Shown: positions 35,679-48,360, counted from the first letter of the stretch. The stretch is DNA of 64,000 bases from Elmis aenea (GCA_947652605.1 OX393576.1:61108966-61172965); one strand, 5' to 3'. Notes: a model not told the origin generated them from the letters alone. Made by a program: numbers and translations.

Positions 35679-36611
35679 TAGAACACTGTTAGTCATTATT
35701 TAAAACATAAACTGGACATGTCATGAAAGGCAATTATCTGTCGGCGCTCTTTATTTTTAAAAGAACTGTTTAAAACTGTATAACTAACGTGGTGTGAAAT
35801 TGTCGGTATTACCATCAACTAAAACCATTTTATTATTACAGAAAATCGTTTCATATACAAACGACACAAGTCACAAAAAAAAGCAAAATACGCGCACAAA
35901 CACTTAACTACTGTGAAATAAGTGTCATATTTAATTTCTGTGAGGAATGCGGCACAATAACTTTTAATATTTAAAACGCAATAATAAGATGTAAAAACTG
36001 TGAGTCTTGAAAGTGAAAAACCTAGCGAGAACAAAGCCAAGCAGTTACCGGCCAACTTAAAATTATGTAATATGTAATACGCTTTTAAGGAATGGAAAAA
36101 ATCTACCATAAAATTGAATATAAATTATATATAATTTAAATATTACGACGCGTTATAATAGTATCAGTATAATTAAATCTTTATCTGGCACTAGCGAAAG
36201 TTGTTTTAAGATGTACCGTTGAATGATGCAAGGATGCATATCAAATCATTACCAAGTTTGTAATGCAATTACAGGTAAAGTCGTCGTTAAGATCATGGCT
36301 ATTATGATAAGGTGGGAAATACTACGTCATATATCCTCGCGCGCGGTCAAACTACATACGGTATTACATTGCTGTAAAAAAATACACGAGCTTCATCACA
36401 TATTAATTTCAAACCAGAAACATCTCCATCTCCTCCAAGCGATAAGTTATGAATATTTTTAATAAGCCCGATAGCAATACCAAGATGAAAAATAACATTT
36501 TCCATGGTTCACAGTAAGTTATCTGTGTGAATAGCAATAGTTAACTACAAATATGCAACTGTATTATAAGCTAAATATTACTGAGGCACATATAATTGGA
36601 GAAGAAAGTTT
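35679..36611. other. Unannotated DNA
   Basis: Open frames at 35819-36109 and 36223-36462 show no family signature. No repeat end was seen. Confidence 0.45.
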
Positions 36612-37421
36612 TAATACTTTTAGCCAAGATGGCTGTATCGTCAGCAAAAGTTGCAATTGTGATGTTTTAAGTCTGTGGAACGTCGCAAGTGTACAGCAAG
36701 TATAAAATAGGTCCCAAAACACTGCCTTGGGGTACTCCTGCATTTATATTTTGTCATGTTCGAGTAATCTCTCTCTTGCTTGACAAGAAACATTCGATCG
36801 GATATGTAAGATTTTAATATTTTGGCAACATGTTCTTTAGCTTCTTCTCTAGTCCTATACCAGACTTTGTCAAACGCCTGGGCTATGTCTAGAAATATGG
36901 CCAAGCATATTTTCTTTTCTTCATACGCTTTTTCAATTATGTCCGTTATTGGATGAACCTAATCGATTGTCGAGTGCCTGTTCCTAAACCCAAACTGGTG
37001 ATAAGGAATTAATTAGATTCTTGTGTTCAATAACTAGTTTTAATGGGAGTAGCGAAATAGGTCTGTATGATGGACATCGTTCGGAGGTTTACCAGGTTTG
37101 ACAATATAATTACCTCAGACATTTTCCAGACGGCTGGCACATGTTTCAGGCGGAATGCCGCGTTTATCAGTTAAGTAAGTTTTCCTATTGCTTTCCTAGG
37201 CAGCTTCTAAAGTATTTCTCCGGTCATGATATCATATCCCGGAGCCCTTTTCGAGCTGATATTGGTTCTAATTTCTTGTGCAACTCCTTTTGGAGCTACC
37301 AGGTCAATGTTTATATCTTCGCTTTCATGTTGTGGCAGTTCTTGCACAACCTTGCCATCATTTGACTGAAAGGTTTGTTCTAGATGGTTAGCAAAGACTT
37401 CTGCTTTTTGCAGATTGGTTT
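36612..37421 (-). pseudogene. Jockey-type LINE reverse transcriptase fragment
   Basis: Read on the minus strand from 37421: KAEVFANHLEQTFQ, then KRAPGYDIMTGEIL and a stop, KLPRKAIGKLT, PGKPPN, RPISLLP, and HQFGFRNRHSTI. Next are EKKICLAIFLDIAQAFDKVW (the first catalytic box), LKSYISDRMFLVKQE and a GVPQGS-like region reading STPRQ. Last comes TIATFADDTAILA with the FADD active site at 36637-36648. This order is that of Jockey-clade reverse transcriptases. Frames shift several times, a piece after KVW is lost, and neither the endonuclease nor the 3' tail is present. It is a dead, doubly truncated copy. Confidence 0.88.
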
Positions 37422-39252
37422 TTGCTAAAGAATTGTGTGTCGGGTTATCGCGAACTGCATAATAGTAAAATCATAATCGCAGACTGCATTTTCAGGGGGG
37501 GAAAAATCAACACAGACCGAGGGTGAAGTTGACACTAATTCTATTTGTAAAGCACCATTGTCTTTGCCATGCACATCTGATACGCCGACCATCTCTTTCA
37601 GTGATGGTAATTTCGAAAAATTCGATAATTCTGATGAAAGAATGTTTAAAGAATTATTATTTCTTTTCAATGAAATTAAATCAATAATGCTTGAAAACTA
37701 ACCTATTTTAAGTTTTATACTTTATATTGTTTTTTTTTTTGTTTCACGAAGACATTTTTTAGGCATCCTTGTTTTCCTAAATTTTTATAAATTTTCGTAT
37801 GCGATTTTGGCCTTCTTTTAACTTATTTCTTTCGTTTCATGCGGTTTTTAAAAATTAAGGAACGTCTCCCTGATTTTTCAACGGAAGTCATGTCTTTTGT
37901 ATGCGGTTTCTGTGGAACGTATTTATCCCACTGTATATAAATAAATTAAACGTGTTCTTTTTTCATGGATTTAGACTTTTGGATGTCTGTTTAAAGTAAG
38001 TGGAGAAGAAAAATCCACCACAACTCACAGGTTTTAAGTAAGCCCGTATGCTTTTTGTAAGAATTTTTAAAGTAACAAAACACAAATTAGTTATGGTTGC
38101 GTCAAGTACTGTTTCCAACAATCTTTTCTGTTAATAATACTTTAATGTACAAAACCAGGAATACCAATATTTAAAAATTAATCTTGTGGGCTTAAGTGCG
38201 TCACAATACAATATGATTTATTTGTACATAATACTGAACATTTTTTCACACAATAATAAAGTTGCTTTAGACCACAAAAACAGGTTCTGTAAAAAATCTG
38301 CAAAACATTTAAAGTTTGCTAATGTAGCTATGAAGTTAATTAACTCTCATAATAAAATTAATAAACATGCCCTTAAGGTTTTTAGGTATAAAATTACTAA
38401 AGTTCGTTACGTTTCGTAATTTTCTCAAGTGACACTTTGAAACCTGTTGCAAACGATGGTCAACCAGCTCCTAGCGCAAATTTATGCTGAAGGCAACAAC
38501 ACACGTTACTTATACCTAGAATGCTCAATCTAATGGGCTTAATTGACAGCCAATTTGTAACAGCGTAAAACTAGTAGCGGCTACGGAAGCTTACAAGTTT
38601 CACTTGGTCTATATTTCTAAAATAGGTGTCTACAAAAACAGGACCCGAGAACGTTATTAAATAAATTATTCCATGGAGCGAGTGTCATCAACAACTAACG
38701 ATCAAAAAACACGCAGGTGAGAGTGAACATCTTTCTTAAAACATGTTTTAGTGCAAGTTGAAGTTAGAACTTCAGCGGTAGTAGCGAGTGGCCTGGTGTT
38801 AACCTATTTTACAACTTATTTACATGCGAGGCAAAATTGGCAAGACACGAGCTAACACTAAAATCGATGTTTGAAAATCGCACAAATCGGGCAATGTAGA
38901 ACCGAACTTAGTAAATATTAATATTAAAACGATTCTCTTAATAAATTATTAATTTTTAAAAAATGTCCTTAAAATATTGATCGTTTTACACCTTTTAAAG
39001 TATCTGGAAACGATTTGATCAGTGTATTGTGTATTGTGATTGACCGCACTGTCCATCGGCCGCACTGTTGAGGAAGAGCACTTATTACTCTTGTTGTCAA
39101 CTTTGTCTCGTGATGGTCTTTGTTAGGTGGTTAGACTATCAAACGTTGTTTTACCTAATACACAGTTCTACAGCAATAATTACATAAACTCTGTTAATTT
39201 TTATTATACAATAAAGTTGGCCATGTTAGGGTGACAGATTCCACTCTGTATA
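37422..39252. other. Unannotated DNA, possible LINE tail
   Basis: At about 37913-37953 the sequence CTGTGGAACGTATTTATCCC runs into ATATAAATAAATT, which resembles a LINE 3' tail. Open frames at 37425-37670 (minus) and 38186-38419 (plus) have no recognisable family. Confidence 0.4.
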
Positions 39253-39402
39253 GGTCAATCTAGACAGATGAATCTTCCTTAGGTGTAAACAAATTTTACT
39301 TTGGTTACCTTTGTTAATAACAATCATAATCTCAATAGCAACAATGGTAACCACAGCAAAATGTGCTTACACCTAAGGAAGATTCATCTGTTTAGATTGA
39401 CC
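39253..39402. repeat. 150 bp hairpin element
   Basis: The left arm (39253-39317) reads GGTCAATCTAGACAGATGAA, then TCTTCCTTAGGTGTAA and GGTTACC. The right arm (39338-39402) is its inverse with few differences, including TTACACCTAAGGAAGA and TTCATCTG. The loop is about 20 bp. Weak outer similarity (GTGACA on the left, TGTCAC on the right) suggests a MITE extending to about 39229-39425. Confidence 0.75.
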
Positions 39403-42069
39403 CATATATTTTAACATTGTCACTTTAAGCATTTTAGGTTATAATTTTAATCATTTACAAAACAATGTAGCCAATAATACAAAATTTGGAAAATATTCAA
39501 GGATTTTTATAAAAACAGTATTTATATCATAATAAGATGGCAAATACTGTAATGTATTTTGCAATTCGTCTTTTTAGGTATGTCCTGTTGTGATTTCCAT
39601 TTTTTTTTTCTCTTACCAAACGACAACAAATATTTAAAATCTACTCTCTGTTTAATTTTAAAACCATAAAATGAACCAACTCTTGACCAAAAATACACTA
39701 CCGATTTTCAATATTTTTCGCAAATAATGTTGAAATACCGGTATTAATGTCGGTTTAAAACAATTGTCTTAATTTTGAGGACTCAAAATACATGTATTGT
39801 GCAATGTATAAACATAAATCTATATAAAAAATACAAAGCAACAAATATAAAGATAGTTATATGAATAATACGTAAGTTAGGTTATTCACGCATTCTACTT
39901 TCCATTTTTCTCTAGATTGGATAATACATTTTTGGATTGCGTCGGTATATTAGGGCATTTTTTAAATTTGCTAGCGTTTCGAGTACAAAAATTCAATGAA
40001 GTGCTGTATAATTCTTTTGACACTGGCGATATTTTTCTTTATCTCAATCTCAACTCAATTTTATTATTAACACATTTTTGTAGGAGAACATTTGAGTATC
40101 TTAATAACGTTTCGTATTTTTTTAATTATTAAATATTATTTTTTTAAATTTTGAAGCCAAATTAAAATTGTCACCCTATTTGACCTCCAGTATTTAATAT
40201 AATACTTTACATAAATATAATCGACAATTTGAATAAATTGTGTCATTTGTAAACTCTGGATTATCTTTTTTATATTCATACATTTTACAATACATTTCTT
40301 ACATTTTTCTTCAAATAATTTTGGCATATTTAATTTGCAACACAGCTTTAGAATGTAACTAAAATGTCGTATTGACTGTTGGAAATGCCAACATGACAAA
40401 AGTAAAACACAGAATACTTTAATGTATAATAAAAGTAAACAGAGTATAGTATTAAACAATTATAACAACAATTTTAACAACTCCTTTGTATTTTGACCGG
40501 TTGTACATGTCTAGATGATTGGTTCTTACCTAAGCCCAACTGTCCCAAGATTTTGATTTCTGTTGTTAGCACTTTTTATTTTATTGTATCATTGCCTTTC
40601 TTTCATATAAACACATTTGCGTACGGGAAGCGTGTTCTATTTATGATATACAAATTAATCAACAAATCGTTTGTTAATAGGCAAAAGCCAAACATTGACG
40701 TACTTCAAGTTATGACCGTATATTTTAACGTTCATGTGTTTTACTTCAGTTGAAATCCTCATAACTTGCTCCTTTTGAAGTGTTAATCGTTTTAATAACT
40801 GATGCGTCAGTATTTGTTCCATGCTATTCATTTAATCCAACCCTGCGTTTGTATTAGTATTCCTCCGTCCCTTAGGAGCGGATTAATGAGTAATAAATAT
40901 AGAGTTTCCACTAATTATTACTAAGAAAGTACAATATCAAAAACAAAATTAATCCATGGACGTTACTTTTTGTTCTTGCATTATTTTTACTTTTTATTTT
41001 AAGATTCTGAAAGATCTAACCTGTATTATTTTCGTTTTGGATGTTATACATTCAAACTTTTAATCTTAGGAATCATTACTTACAACTGAGTTTAAACGAA
41101 TCAATGTAACTCAACCAAGACTTTGCCACGTGCTGCTAATTTGAAATGTTAAAATGGAAGGTATTATCTACGATCTTTAAAACAAACAGTTTTTCTAAAA
41201 CACATACACATGTACGACTCGTATTTGTTTACTTTGCTATCGAAAGTTATTTAAATAAAGCTCGAAGTTGTAGACCATGAAAAGCAATATAATTTTTGCG
41301 TTAGGTTGTTAATATTACACACATTAACGATAAAAACATTAACGACCAGCTAAGAGCGTTATTTGATGTTCAACAAAAGCGAAACTGCACGTTGCACGTG
41401 CTGGTCACAGGGAAGAGATCGTTTCCCGCATAATTAGTTCTGGTCCGTCACCAGCCAACTCATGTTTACAGTCAAGGACGTGCAGTCGCTGACTCCGGGG
41501 TTGACATCGCACAAGTTTACTTAAATTACAGACCCAGCGGTAAAATAATAATTCATACGAGCTTCCGAAGATGTTTGCACTAAGCAACAGGCAACCTTAC
41601 AATTTGCTTAGTTAATATCTAGCCACATAATGTTGTGCGGAGCATGTAAATTAATTGTGGTCACTGTCACGGTTGTCTTGTTCGCTTACGTTTTATTTTG
41701 CCTTTCATAAGTAAGTAAGAGTGAATAATGAAGCAGAGTCTCTTTTGTGCTGGTACAAATACTTTAGTTTTAATAAGGTGGCTATGTCAATTTTATGTCT
41801 AAACGTTTTAATTACAGGTAACCTGTGTACACTGTCATACAGGTGCAGAAATCGCTAAGCCTACACCTACACTATCTCAATGTACGAGGAGCGTTCAAAT
41901 TTACCCACCAACTTTTTCATAAATAACAATATTTACTCTTCTTGTTCTTATTCTTACGTCTGTCTACCGCTGGATGTGAGGCTTTTGTTTCTTCTTATGT
42001 ACGTGGCTTCTTTTTCTATACTTCCCTTCATCATTCTCTTGTCAGTTCTCTAACATATTACATTCGACC
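39403..42069. other. Long unannotated stretch
   Basis: GC-richer DNA lies at about 41340-41600, where the minus frame 41405-41587 reads CNLSKLVRCQPRSQRLHVLD without a known family. Other open frames (39917, 40136, 40493) are AT-driven. No repeat ends were recognised. Confidence 0.4.
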
Positions 42070-42440
42070 CCTCTTTGCGAAAGCTTATTTTACCTTCTCG
42101 TTCCAAGTTTTGCATGGTCTTTTCGATTTTTTCTCCCGTTCGCGCTTTCCTGGGTATCCCATCTTCTCCCATTTTACATACATGACCTAGCAATCTTAGT
42201 TGTGCCTCTTGGATGTTTTGTTCTATTGGTTGTACTTTTAGGTTTTCTCTATGGATAATTGGGTATAATTTCTAATTTTGTCCCTACGCATTTTGCCTTT
42301 AATGTTTCTTAAAAACCTCATTTGCATATTTCTGATACGACGTTGTTGTTTTTTGGTCGTGGTCCATGGTCCATATGTTAGGATAGAGCTAAACACTTTG
42401 CAATAGATCTCTACCTACGTTTCTTTGGGGATCTCTACAA
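42070..42440 (-). pseudogene. Non-LTR retrotransposon C-terminal fragment
   Basis: The minus strand reads SILTYGPWTTTKKQQRRIR, then NMQMRFLRNIKGKMRRDKIR, and with stops VMYVKWEKMGYPGK and RKNRKDHAKL. This is the tail found after the reverse transcriptase in many insect LINE proteins (LTYGAE.W...K...R...AEMRFLR...G..R.D..RN, then GHV.RM). The frame is broken several times. It is not from the same stretch as the Jockey fragment 5 kb away, and it is clearly dead. Confidence 0.75.
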
Positions 42441-42597
42441 CGGACAAACCAGAAAATAAAAGGGAGCAATTTATTACTTACAAACAATTCCAAAGTTACA
42501 TGGTAAAAACATTTTAATTCATGATTATTATTAATAATAAATAATATTGGTGAGAGCAACAAACATTTTAAAAATGTTACCTTCTATTGCAATTTTA

Positions 42598-42961
42598 TTT
42601 TTTCTTCTTCCGTCCAGAATATCAATTGTTTTCGATCAAGTTTTAGGCTGGAAAATACATCTGGCCTGAGTCAAAAAGTAACTGGTAGCCATGGTAATAA
42701 TAACACTTTACCGGCCTAGGCCGAAAAGTTGCCATGGTGATGAGTTGTTTTGATGATTTGCGCTGTCAAACAAGCGTCGATATACCACCACCAAGCGAGT
42801 TTTCACCTACAGTTTGCTAAGTTACTGTTTGATTATGGATGGTGACGATAGTGATTTTGGTGTCAGTGGCGGACGCAGAAAAAATATTGCACGTAACATA
42901 CCCGTAAAGTGCCTTTACTGGATTCATATCCTTTCAGGACTCGCCTACGGCTCGTCCAAAA
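42598..42961 (+). repeat. Left member of an inverted repeat pair
   Basis: Two segments match in reverse the region 47634-48747. Segment 42598-42693 (CGATCAAGTTTTAGGCTGGA, AAAATACATCT, AAGTAACTGGT) pairs with 48640-48747. Segment 42894-42961 (AACATACCCGTAAA, ATCCTTTCAGGA, GGCTCGTCC) pairs with 47634-47702. A 46-codon frame starting MDGDDSDFGVSGG at 42836 ends within it; I do not recognise it. Confidence 0.7.
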
Positions 42962-44280
42962 ATTGTCCCTCGTAAGTACCACTTGTTACGTTAATAGTTA
43001 TTAATGAATTTTTGTATTATAATTTAAGAAAACAAACGTTATCTATGCTTCGGTCACTTACTTATTCTTAATATATTAACAGAAAAATCTGCCGCATAAA
43101 ATGCTTCACAGTCTCTATTGATATGGGTGGAATTGTCTTGAAATCATTTACCAACAAAGAGAAATCGTTTTTATTAATAAAATGCCTTTTATGAAATATT
43201 TTGCTTCGCATTACCAGGGTACACAATAACATAACTGTAAATGTATTTTGATGATATAAACTTTGTCATAGAGACCGGGCATCTTTACACATACTACAGG
43301 TGTACGTAATTTGTTTTTCTAAGACAGAAAAACTTTTGAAATAGGAATAAAGAGACGAAAAAACGCTTTTTTTAAACGAACTTACAAGAAAGAGTTGTGT
43401 TTAGTAATATTTTCGTTTTCATCATTATTAAACGAGGCAAGGTCAGGTAAGGACACACAATTTTAACCATGTTCCTGATTGTAAATAAAAAAACAATCTT
43501 GCTTAAAACAAACATGAGCATACAGTTTTTCTTAAGAAAAAAAAAATGCTCTAGAAACCCACGCTGCATTTCTGAATATTATATAATAACACACCATGAG
43601 CACTTCTTAAAAATACAATGATTTTCTGTAGCATTCTGAAACAATATTGATTTAAAAAAACATTGATTTTGCAGAAATCTCGGAATATTATTTAGGTATA
43701 GTTAGGCATCTTTATTTTCTTGCTATTAAAATCGCATTGGTTGTTTTCCGAGCCAACGCCTGTATAAATAAAAAATATTAGTTTAACCGAGATTTTTGCC
43801 CGAAGTTCCATAACGCATAGCGAATTTAGCGTGCTGTAACGAGAATTAAAACAAATACAATGTGATTCAAATGTTAACTGATGCTAACTAACTACGTTCG
43901 CTATTTTTTTTATCACTTAACAAAATAAAAGTGTTAATTTTATACGTAATTAGAACTAAAATAGCTACACCGACGCTAACTATGTGAAATATAAATACAA
44001 TGAAATGCATGTGAAAGATCAACAACCTATCTAAAAGTTAACCAAGTTACATAAAATGTAATGCTTTAATAATTAAAAAGTTGAACAACAGCGTATAACA
44101 ACAAATATGTGACCTAAAATGAGCTTTTCATCTAATTAAATAAAAAATGCTATAGGGGAGACATTGCTAGTTTACATGTGTCAAAGAGATTAATTTTTTG
44201 CCAGCCATAGTCACTATTTTCGACGTAAAAGTTAATGCGTTGTGTCACCGGTCGAGTGACTTTAAGCAAGGCGATCTCTA
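42962..44280. other. Unannotated DNA inside the inverted pair
   Basis: No coding similarity or repeat end was seen. The minus open frame 44150-44407 is caused by the hairpin that follows. Confidence 0.45.
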
Positions 44281-44447
44281 AAGCTAAAGCCGCACTGCGG
44301 GAGGGTTGGCTGGAGGGTAGATGGTAGATACACGCCGTCGCCTGGCGACAATTTGTTGTGAAACAATGCGCCTGGATTGTCGCCAGGCGACGGCGTGTAT
44401 CTACCATCTACCCTCCAGCCAAAAATCCCGCAGTGCGGCCTTAGCTT
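44281..44447. mobile_element. Near-perfect 71 bp hairpin (MITE-like)
   Basis: The arms 44281-44351 and 44377-44447 are inverted copies identical at 67 of 71 positions by my alignment, with a 25 bp loop. The arms include CCGCACTGCGGGA, GGCTGGAGGGTAGATGG and ACGCCGTCGCCTGGCGACAA, much more GC-rich than the flanks. No clean target duplication was identified. Confidence 0.9.
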
Positions 44448-45228
44448 AAAAGAGGAACAAAAAAGTACCTAGATTATTATGTTCTAAATTTTGTTGGCTA
44501 TTGGTGGATGCAATACAATTTGATGTTGGAATCGTGGTTAATTGTGAATTCCCTCCAATTTGCTTTGTGTACACTTGGGGTCAAAAGTAACAGTGTTACA
44601 ACCAACCCCAATCAATGTTTTCACTTGCAAATGTTCACTCTTAGCACATAATTGGTGGTTTTCTTCGTAGATGAGAACATACAAAACTTGTCGGATTAAT
44701 GTTCCGGTTTGTTGTATCTTTTTGTTTCACATTTTTGAATATTAATAATGTTCACTTATCATTTTGTATTGTACCAAAGAATTTATTTTAATTTTTTCAT
44801 TAAGCTAATGTGTATTTTGAAATCAAATATTTTGATAATGAATACTAATATATTTATCCACTAGGTACTTATGAGCTGAGCAAATTATTTTGCCGTTACA
44901 ACTTACCCCGATCATTATTACTTTTAGACCCAAAGTTGAGGTTACTACAGAAAAAAAATTCTCACATATGCTTTGCCCTCGGCTGACAAACGTATGAAAT
45001 AAATATCTTGGAAGGAAGACAAATGTCCAATTTATCATTAAATCAATTTGGATGTAAGAAACTTGTTACAATCTATGAGAAATTAAATAAAAACAAAAAA
45101 AATTACTTTCATCCCCGGTCTCCCCTACTTCAATGAATTTCATATTCATTTTATCATAAAAGCAATTTTGGTTTGAAGGAAGACCAACATTCGAAACGAC
45201 AAACCAAACCAGGAATAGAAATTTGAAC
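44448..45228. other. Unannotated DNA
   Basis: Nothing recognised. Positions 45221-45228 are the left target duplication of the next element. Confidence 0.5.
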
Positions 45229-45809
45229 CAGGGGTTTGGAGCGGAGCACGGAGCTGGAGCGCGGAGCAGTGGAACAATGGGTTTTTGCCCGGAGCGGGAG
45301 CGGAGCCCGGAGCAAATAATTTTGATTGCTCCACTGCTCCACTTTACTATTATAAACTACAATTTTTTTTTTATGAATTATTCTCATGGGTACCTATAGT
45401 ATTAATAAAATTATAAATAAACTAAATTTGATTTTTTTGAAGTAAAATTATTATAATGTAACTTTTCTGAATATTAATTTTCATTATTTTGTACTTACCT
45501 GAATTTTGAAAAATTTTAAATAACTTTTTTTTCTTTTTTAACCTTTTGAAGATCAATAATTTGTTCATTTATTTAACTTCACTTGTTTCTTAGGGTCAAA
45601 TATTGTAATTTTTGGTCCATTTCCACATATCTCATAAAATTTTAGCTTTGTTTTAAAAAACAATTTTTAAATAAAAAAACTTATTTTATTAATATTTGGA
45701 GCGCGGAGCGGAGCGGGAGCGGAGCGGGAGCGGAGCTGAAGCAGGCATCTTGATGCCGGAGCGAAGCTGGAGCGGAGCAACTAAAAAATTGGACTGCTCC
45801 AAACCCCTG
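45229..45809. mobile_element. 581 bp hAT MITE with GGAGC-rich ends
   Basis: The ends are CAGGGGTTTGGAGC and its exact inverse (14 bp TIR). The octamer ATTTGAAC flanks both sides perfectly (45221-45228, 45810-45817), diagnostic of hAT. Next to each TIR lie clusters of GGAGC, GGAGCGG and CGGAGC (45240-45315 and 45698-45780), around an AT-rich centre. The overlapping minus open frames 45146-45387 are translations of this repeat, not genes. Confidence 0.95.
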
Positions 45810-45817
45810 ATTTGAAC

Positions 45818-46375
45818 CGAATCAGAATCTAAAATCGCCTTTGAATTGTTGACTTAATCTTCTTCGTTAGTCCGTACTGGAACTTAAAAGACGTTTTTCA
45901 CTGTTTGTGAAATTTTTTTAAGCGCTTCTTATGACAATATTTTACAATAAATTTCGCCAGTCCTGGTATTTTAAGAAATTACATCGCAAATTGCAAATTG
46001 TTTACTGTCTTCCTTTTGAACATATCAATTTATTAACATCCAAGCATCTTTCAGCTTCGTTAAACAATAAGTAGGTAATTAAATGTCGAAAAGTAGAGTC
46101 TATACTTGAAACTTCAAAGGAAAGTGATACTAAAAGGGTTGATAATAGCGTACTAATTTTATTACTGATTTAGACATAATTGAATAGCATTTCATTAAAA
46201 ACACTTTCCTCGTTTTCTTGGATGCTTAAGACTAAAAGTTAAATCCCATCATCTACTTAGATTAGGCGCGCAAGTCTATCGTTCGGCAAATCTGTATAAT
46301 AATGAAGCAATTTAATTAGGATCAGTGGAAGTTTTCAAAGTAAAATCGCAGCGCCATTAGATCCCTTCGGAAGCA
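45818..46375. other. Unannotated DNA
   Basis: Nothing recognised. Confidence 0.5.
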
Positions 46376-46711
46376 TCAGATGTACACAACATCTTGACGA
46401 TTGCATCTTAAGATGACGGGTGATTTGCGACGACACCCGCGCTTGTCAAACATGTCCTGTGCTGAAGTAGTGATATTTTCAGCAAATGGATTCCACTCCG
46501 TAGACACGACGTCTTCCGTCATGTCTTGCACGATGTTGCAGTCGCGTTCGTGGGCGAACGGGCCGAGAAGACAACAGGACAAATGTTGGTTATTGATACT
46601 GCCATTTACAAATGTACGTTTGATCAGATAAATCCCAAAGTTATATAATAAGAATTCCCGTTCGCTACGACGATCTTCTGAATTATACAAATGATGTACA
46701 TTCAGCTGCAT
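46376..46711 (-). other. Coding-like open frame of 111 codons, unknown
   Basis: The minus frame has balanced composition. Its C-terminal half includes GPFAHERDCNIVQDMTED, STEWNPFAENITTS and DKRGCRRKSPVILRCNRQ, ending VVYI and a stop. The region is the most GC-rich part of the local 4 kb. A plus-strand frame (46401-46631) is also open. I recognise no family. It may be an exon, part of an unknown element between the inverted repeats, or chance. Confidence 0.3.
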
Positions 46712-46731
46712 TTTCTAATCTACTGAAATTA

Positions 46732-46941
46732 TTGTATAACTCACAAATGACGCGTACTAGATCAAACAAACAAAAATTATCCGTTATCAATTACACGTTG
46801 ACAACAAGTTTAAAGAAGCAACTCGACGGGGGATTTTCAAAGTACTTCCAGCGCATCAATGAAGTCTACAGTAGACAGATCACACCCTGGAGATTTAACG
46901 CCGTATTTGGTGAGCTGTCCCAAAACTACTATAAAGTATAA
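46732..46941 (+). other. Possible exon, plus strand, unknown
   Basis: The frame ends SLKKQLDGGFSKYFQRIN, EVYSRQITPWRFNAVFG, ELSQNYYKV. After VFG the DNA reads TTTGGTGAGC, a good 5' splice donor consensus, so the open part could be an exon ending at about 46909. No acceptor is convincing and no family is recognised. Confidence 0.25.
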
Positions 46942-47633
46942 AGGTTGTCCCGGAGATCATTACCACCTAAAATAATATTAAATAACGTAAAATTCCCCTT
47001 AAATACATTCAAAACTATGATTTTAAACACGTGAGAGTCATATTATATTCCGCTCTCTCGCTAAACCATAATAACAATCCCAATATTTGTACACACTTAC
47101 ACACCGTTGGCTTAAAGCAAATAACAATATTAAAAACTAACCATTAGTAAGTACTTAGAATGACTTAGCGATTTTGAACAAACGAAAGCTAAATAATCGG
47201 TTATCTCTCTAACAATCTATTGCTGTACATAACAAACAAATAAATTCTCATAGGGGCCTTTGTTTAACGAAAAAAGCAATTAAAAATTGCACGAAGCAAA
47301 ACAAATATCGGTACTGGCTTCCAACAATTGTTGCGAATTAAAAAGAAGTAAATATGAATAAAAATGCAATTACACGAAGACAAAAACTTGTAAAATAATT
47401 GTATTTTAATTGGAAACTGTCTGCAGGGAAAAATGTATCGCACGAAACCATGAGTTTTATAAATGAACAATAACAAGCATGGTTAAAGGTAAACAAACTC
47501 AGTTAAATTTTGACAAAGCAAAGTGCTTGTTATGTACAGAAATGCGCAAAATAATCCGCAAACTACAACATCTGACGGTTTAATATTTACGTAAGAAGAC
47601 CGGAAATTGGTTATTTACTGGACGAGTAGATAG
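46942..47633. other. Unannotated DNA
   Basis: Nothing recognised. Confidence 0.5.
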
Positions 47634-47914
47634 TTTTGGGACGAGCCACAGGCGATTCCTGAAAGGATACGAGTCCAGTAGACATTTTACGGGTATGTTA
47701 TAGCTTAAAGATGAAAATAGAACGTTATTTGACATTTAAAACAAATTATGGAGATATTTCCAAAGCCTACTAATTAATTTCTATTAAATATTTTGTTTGT
47801 GACCATTAATTATCATGAAAACCGCAATAACTCGAGAAATATTAATTTTAGACATAATATACCTTTAACAAATTTTAAAGGTAATTAAATTTTCGATAAG
47901 TATATGTAAAAATA

Positions 47915-48360
47915 TATAGGGTGTTCCATTTAAAAAAATTGACTTATCCGTGTTTGAAATTTAACCAATTGGACCGAGCATAAAAAACACCTTGTTTTAA
48001 CTAGTCAAAAATCACTTAGATACTATTGTTGAACAAAGTATCAAAGGAATTCGTTCTGAAATTGCTATGTTGTGAGAAATCAATATTTTCTTAAGAGTTG
48101 TGTTTCTGTCAATTTTTTTATAAAAACTTAAATAACTCAAAAACGATTGATTTTAGACACATAAAACCCTATACATTTTAAAAGACAATTTAGTTCTGTA
48201 TCTAAAAAGTGCGAAATATACAGGGTGTTCTATTTAAGAAAACAAAATAACGTATCGGTACGCAAAAACAAAACGCTCTGTATAGTTGAAAATAATTTTA
48301 GGTTATGTAGTAAATTACCACAAACAACTTTTATTCGTTTTTTTTTTGTAAAGTTGCCAC
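47915..48360. repeat. ~305 bp dimeric repeat, copy 1
   Basis: The two monomers start TATAGGGTGTTCCATTTAA (47915) and CAGGGTGTTCTATTTAAG (48221). They are followed by GACTTATCCGTGTTTGAAA and by GAAAATAATTTTAGGTTATG respectively. The same order is found at 54206 and 55262. No open frame. Confidence 0.7.

Noticed and set aside
44150..44407. 85-codon minus frame
   Set aside because: Its N-terminal half is one arm of the 71 bp hairpin.
45146..45387. Two overlapping minus frames rich in Ala/Pro/Ser
   Set aside because: They are translations of the GGAGC-rich hAT MITE.
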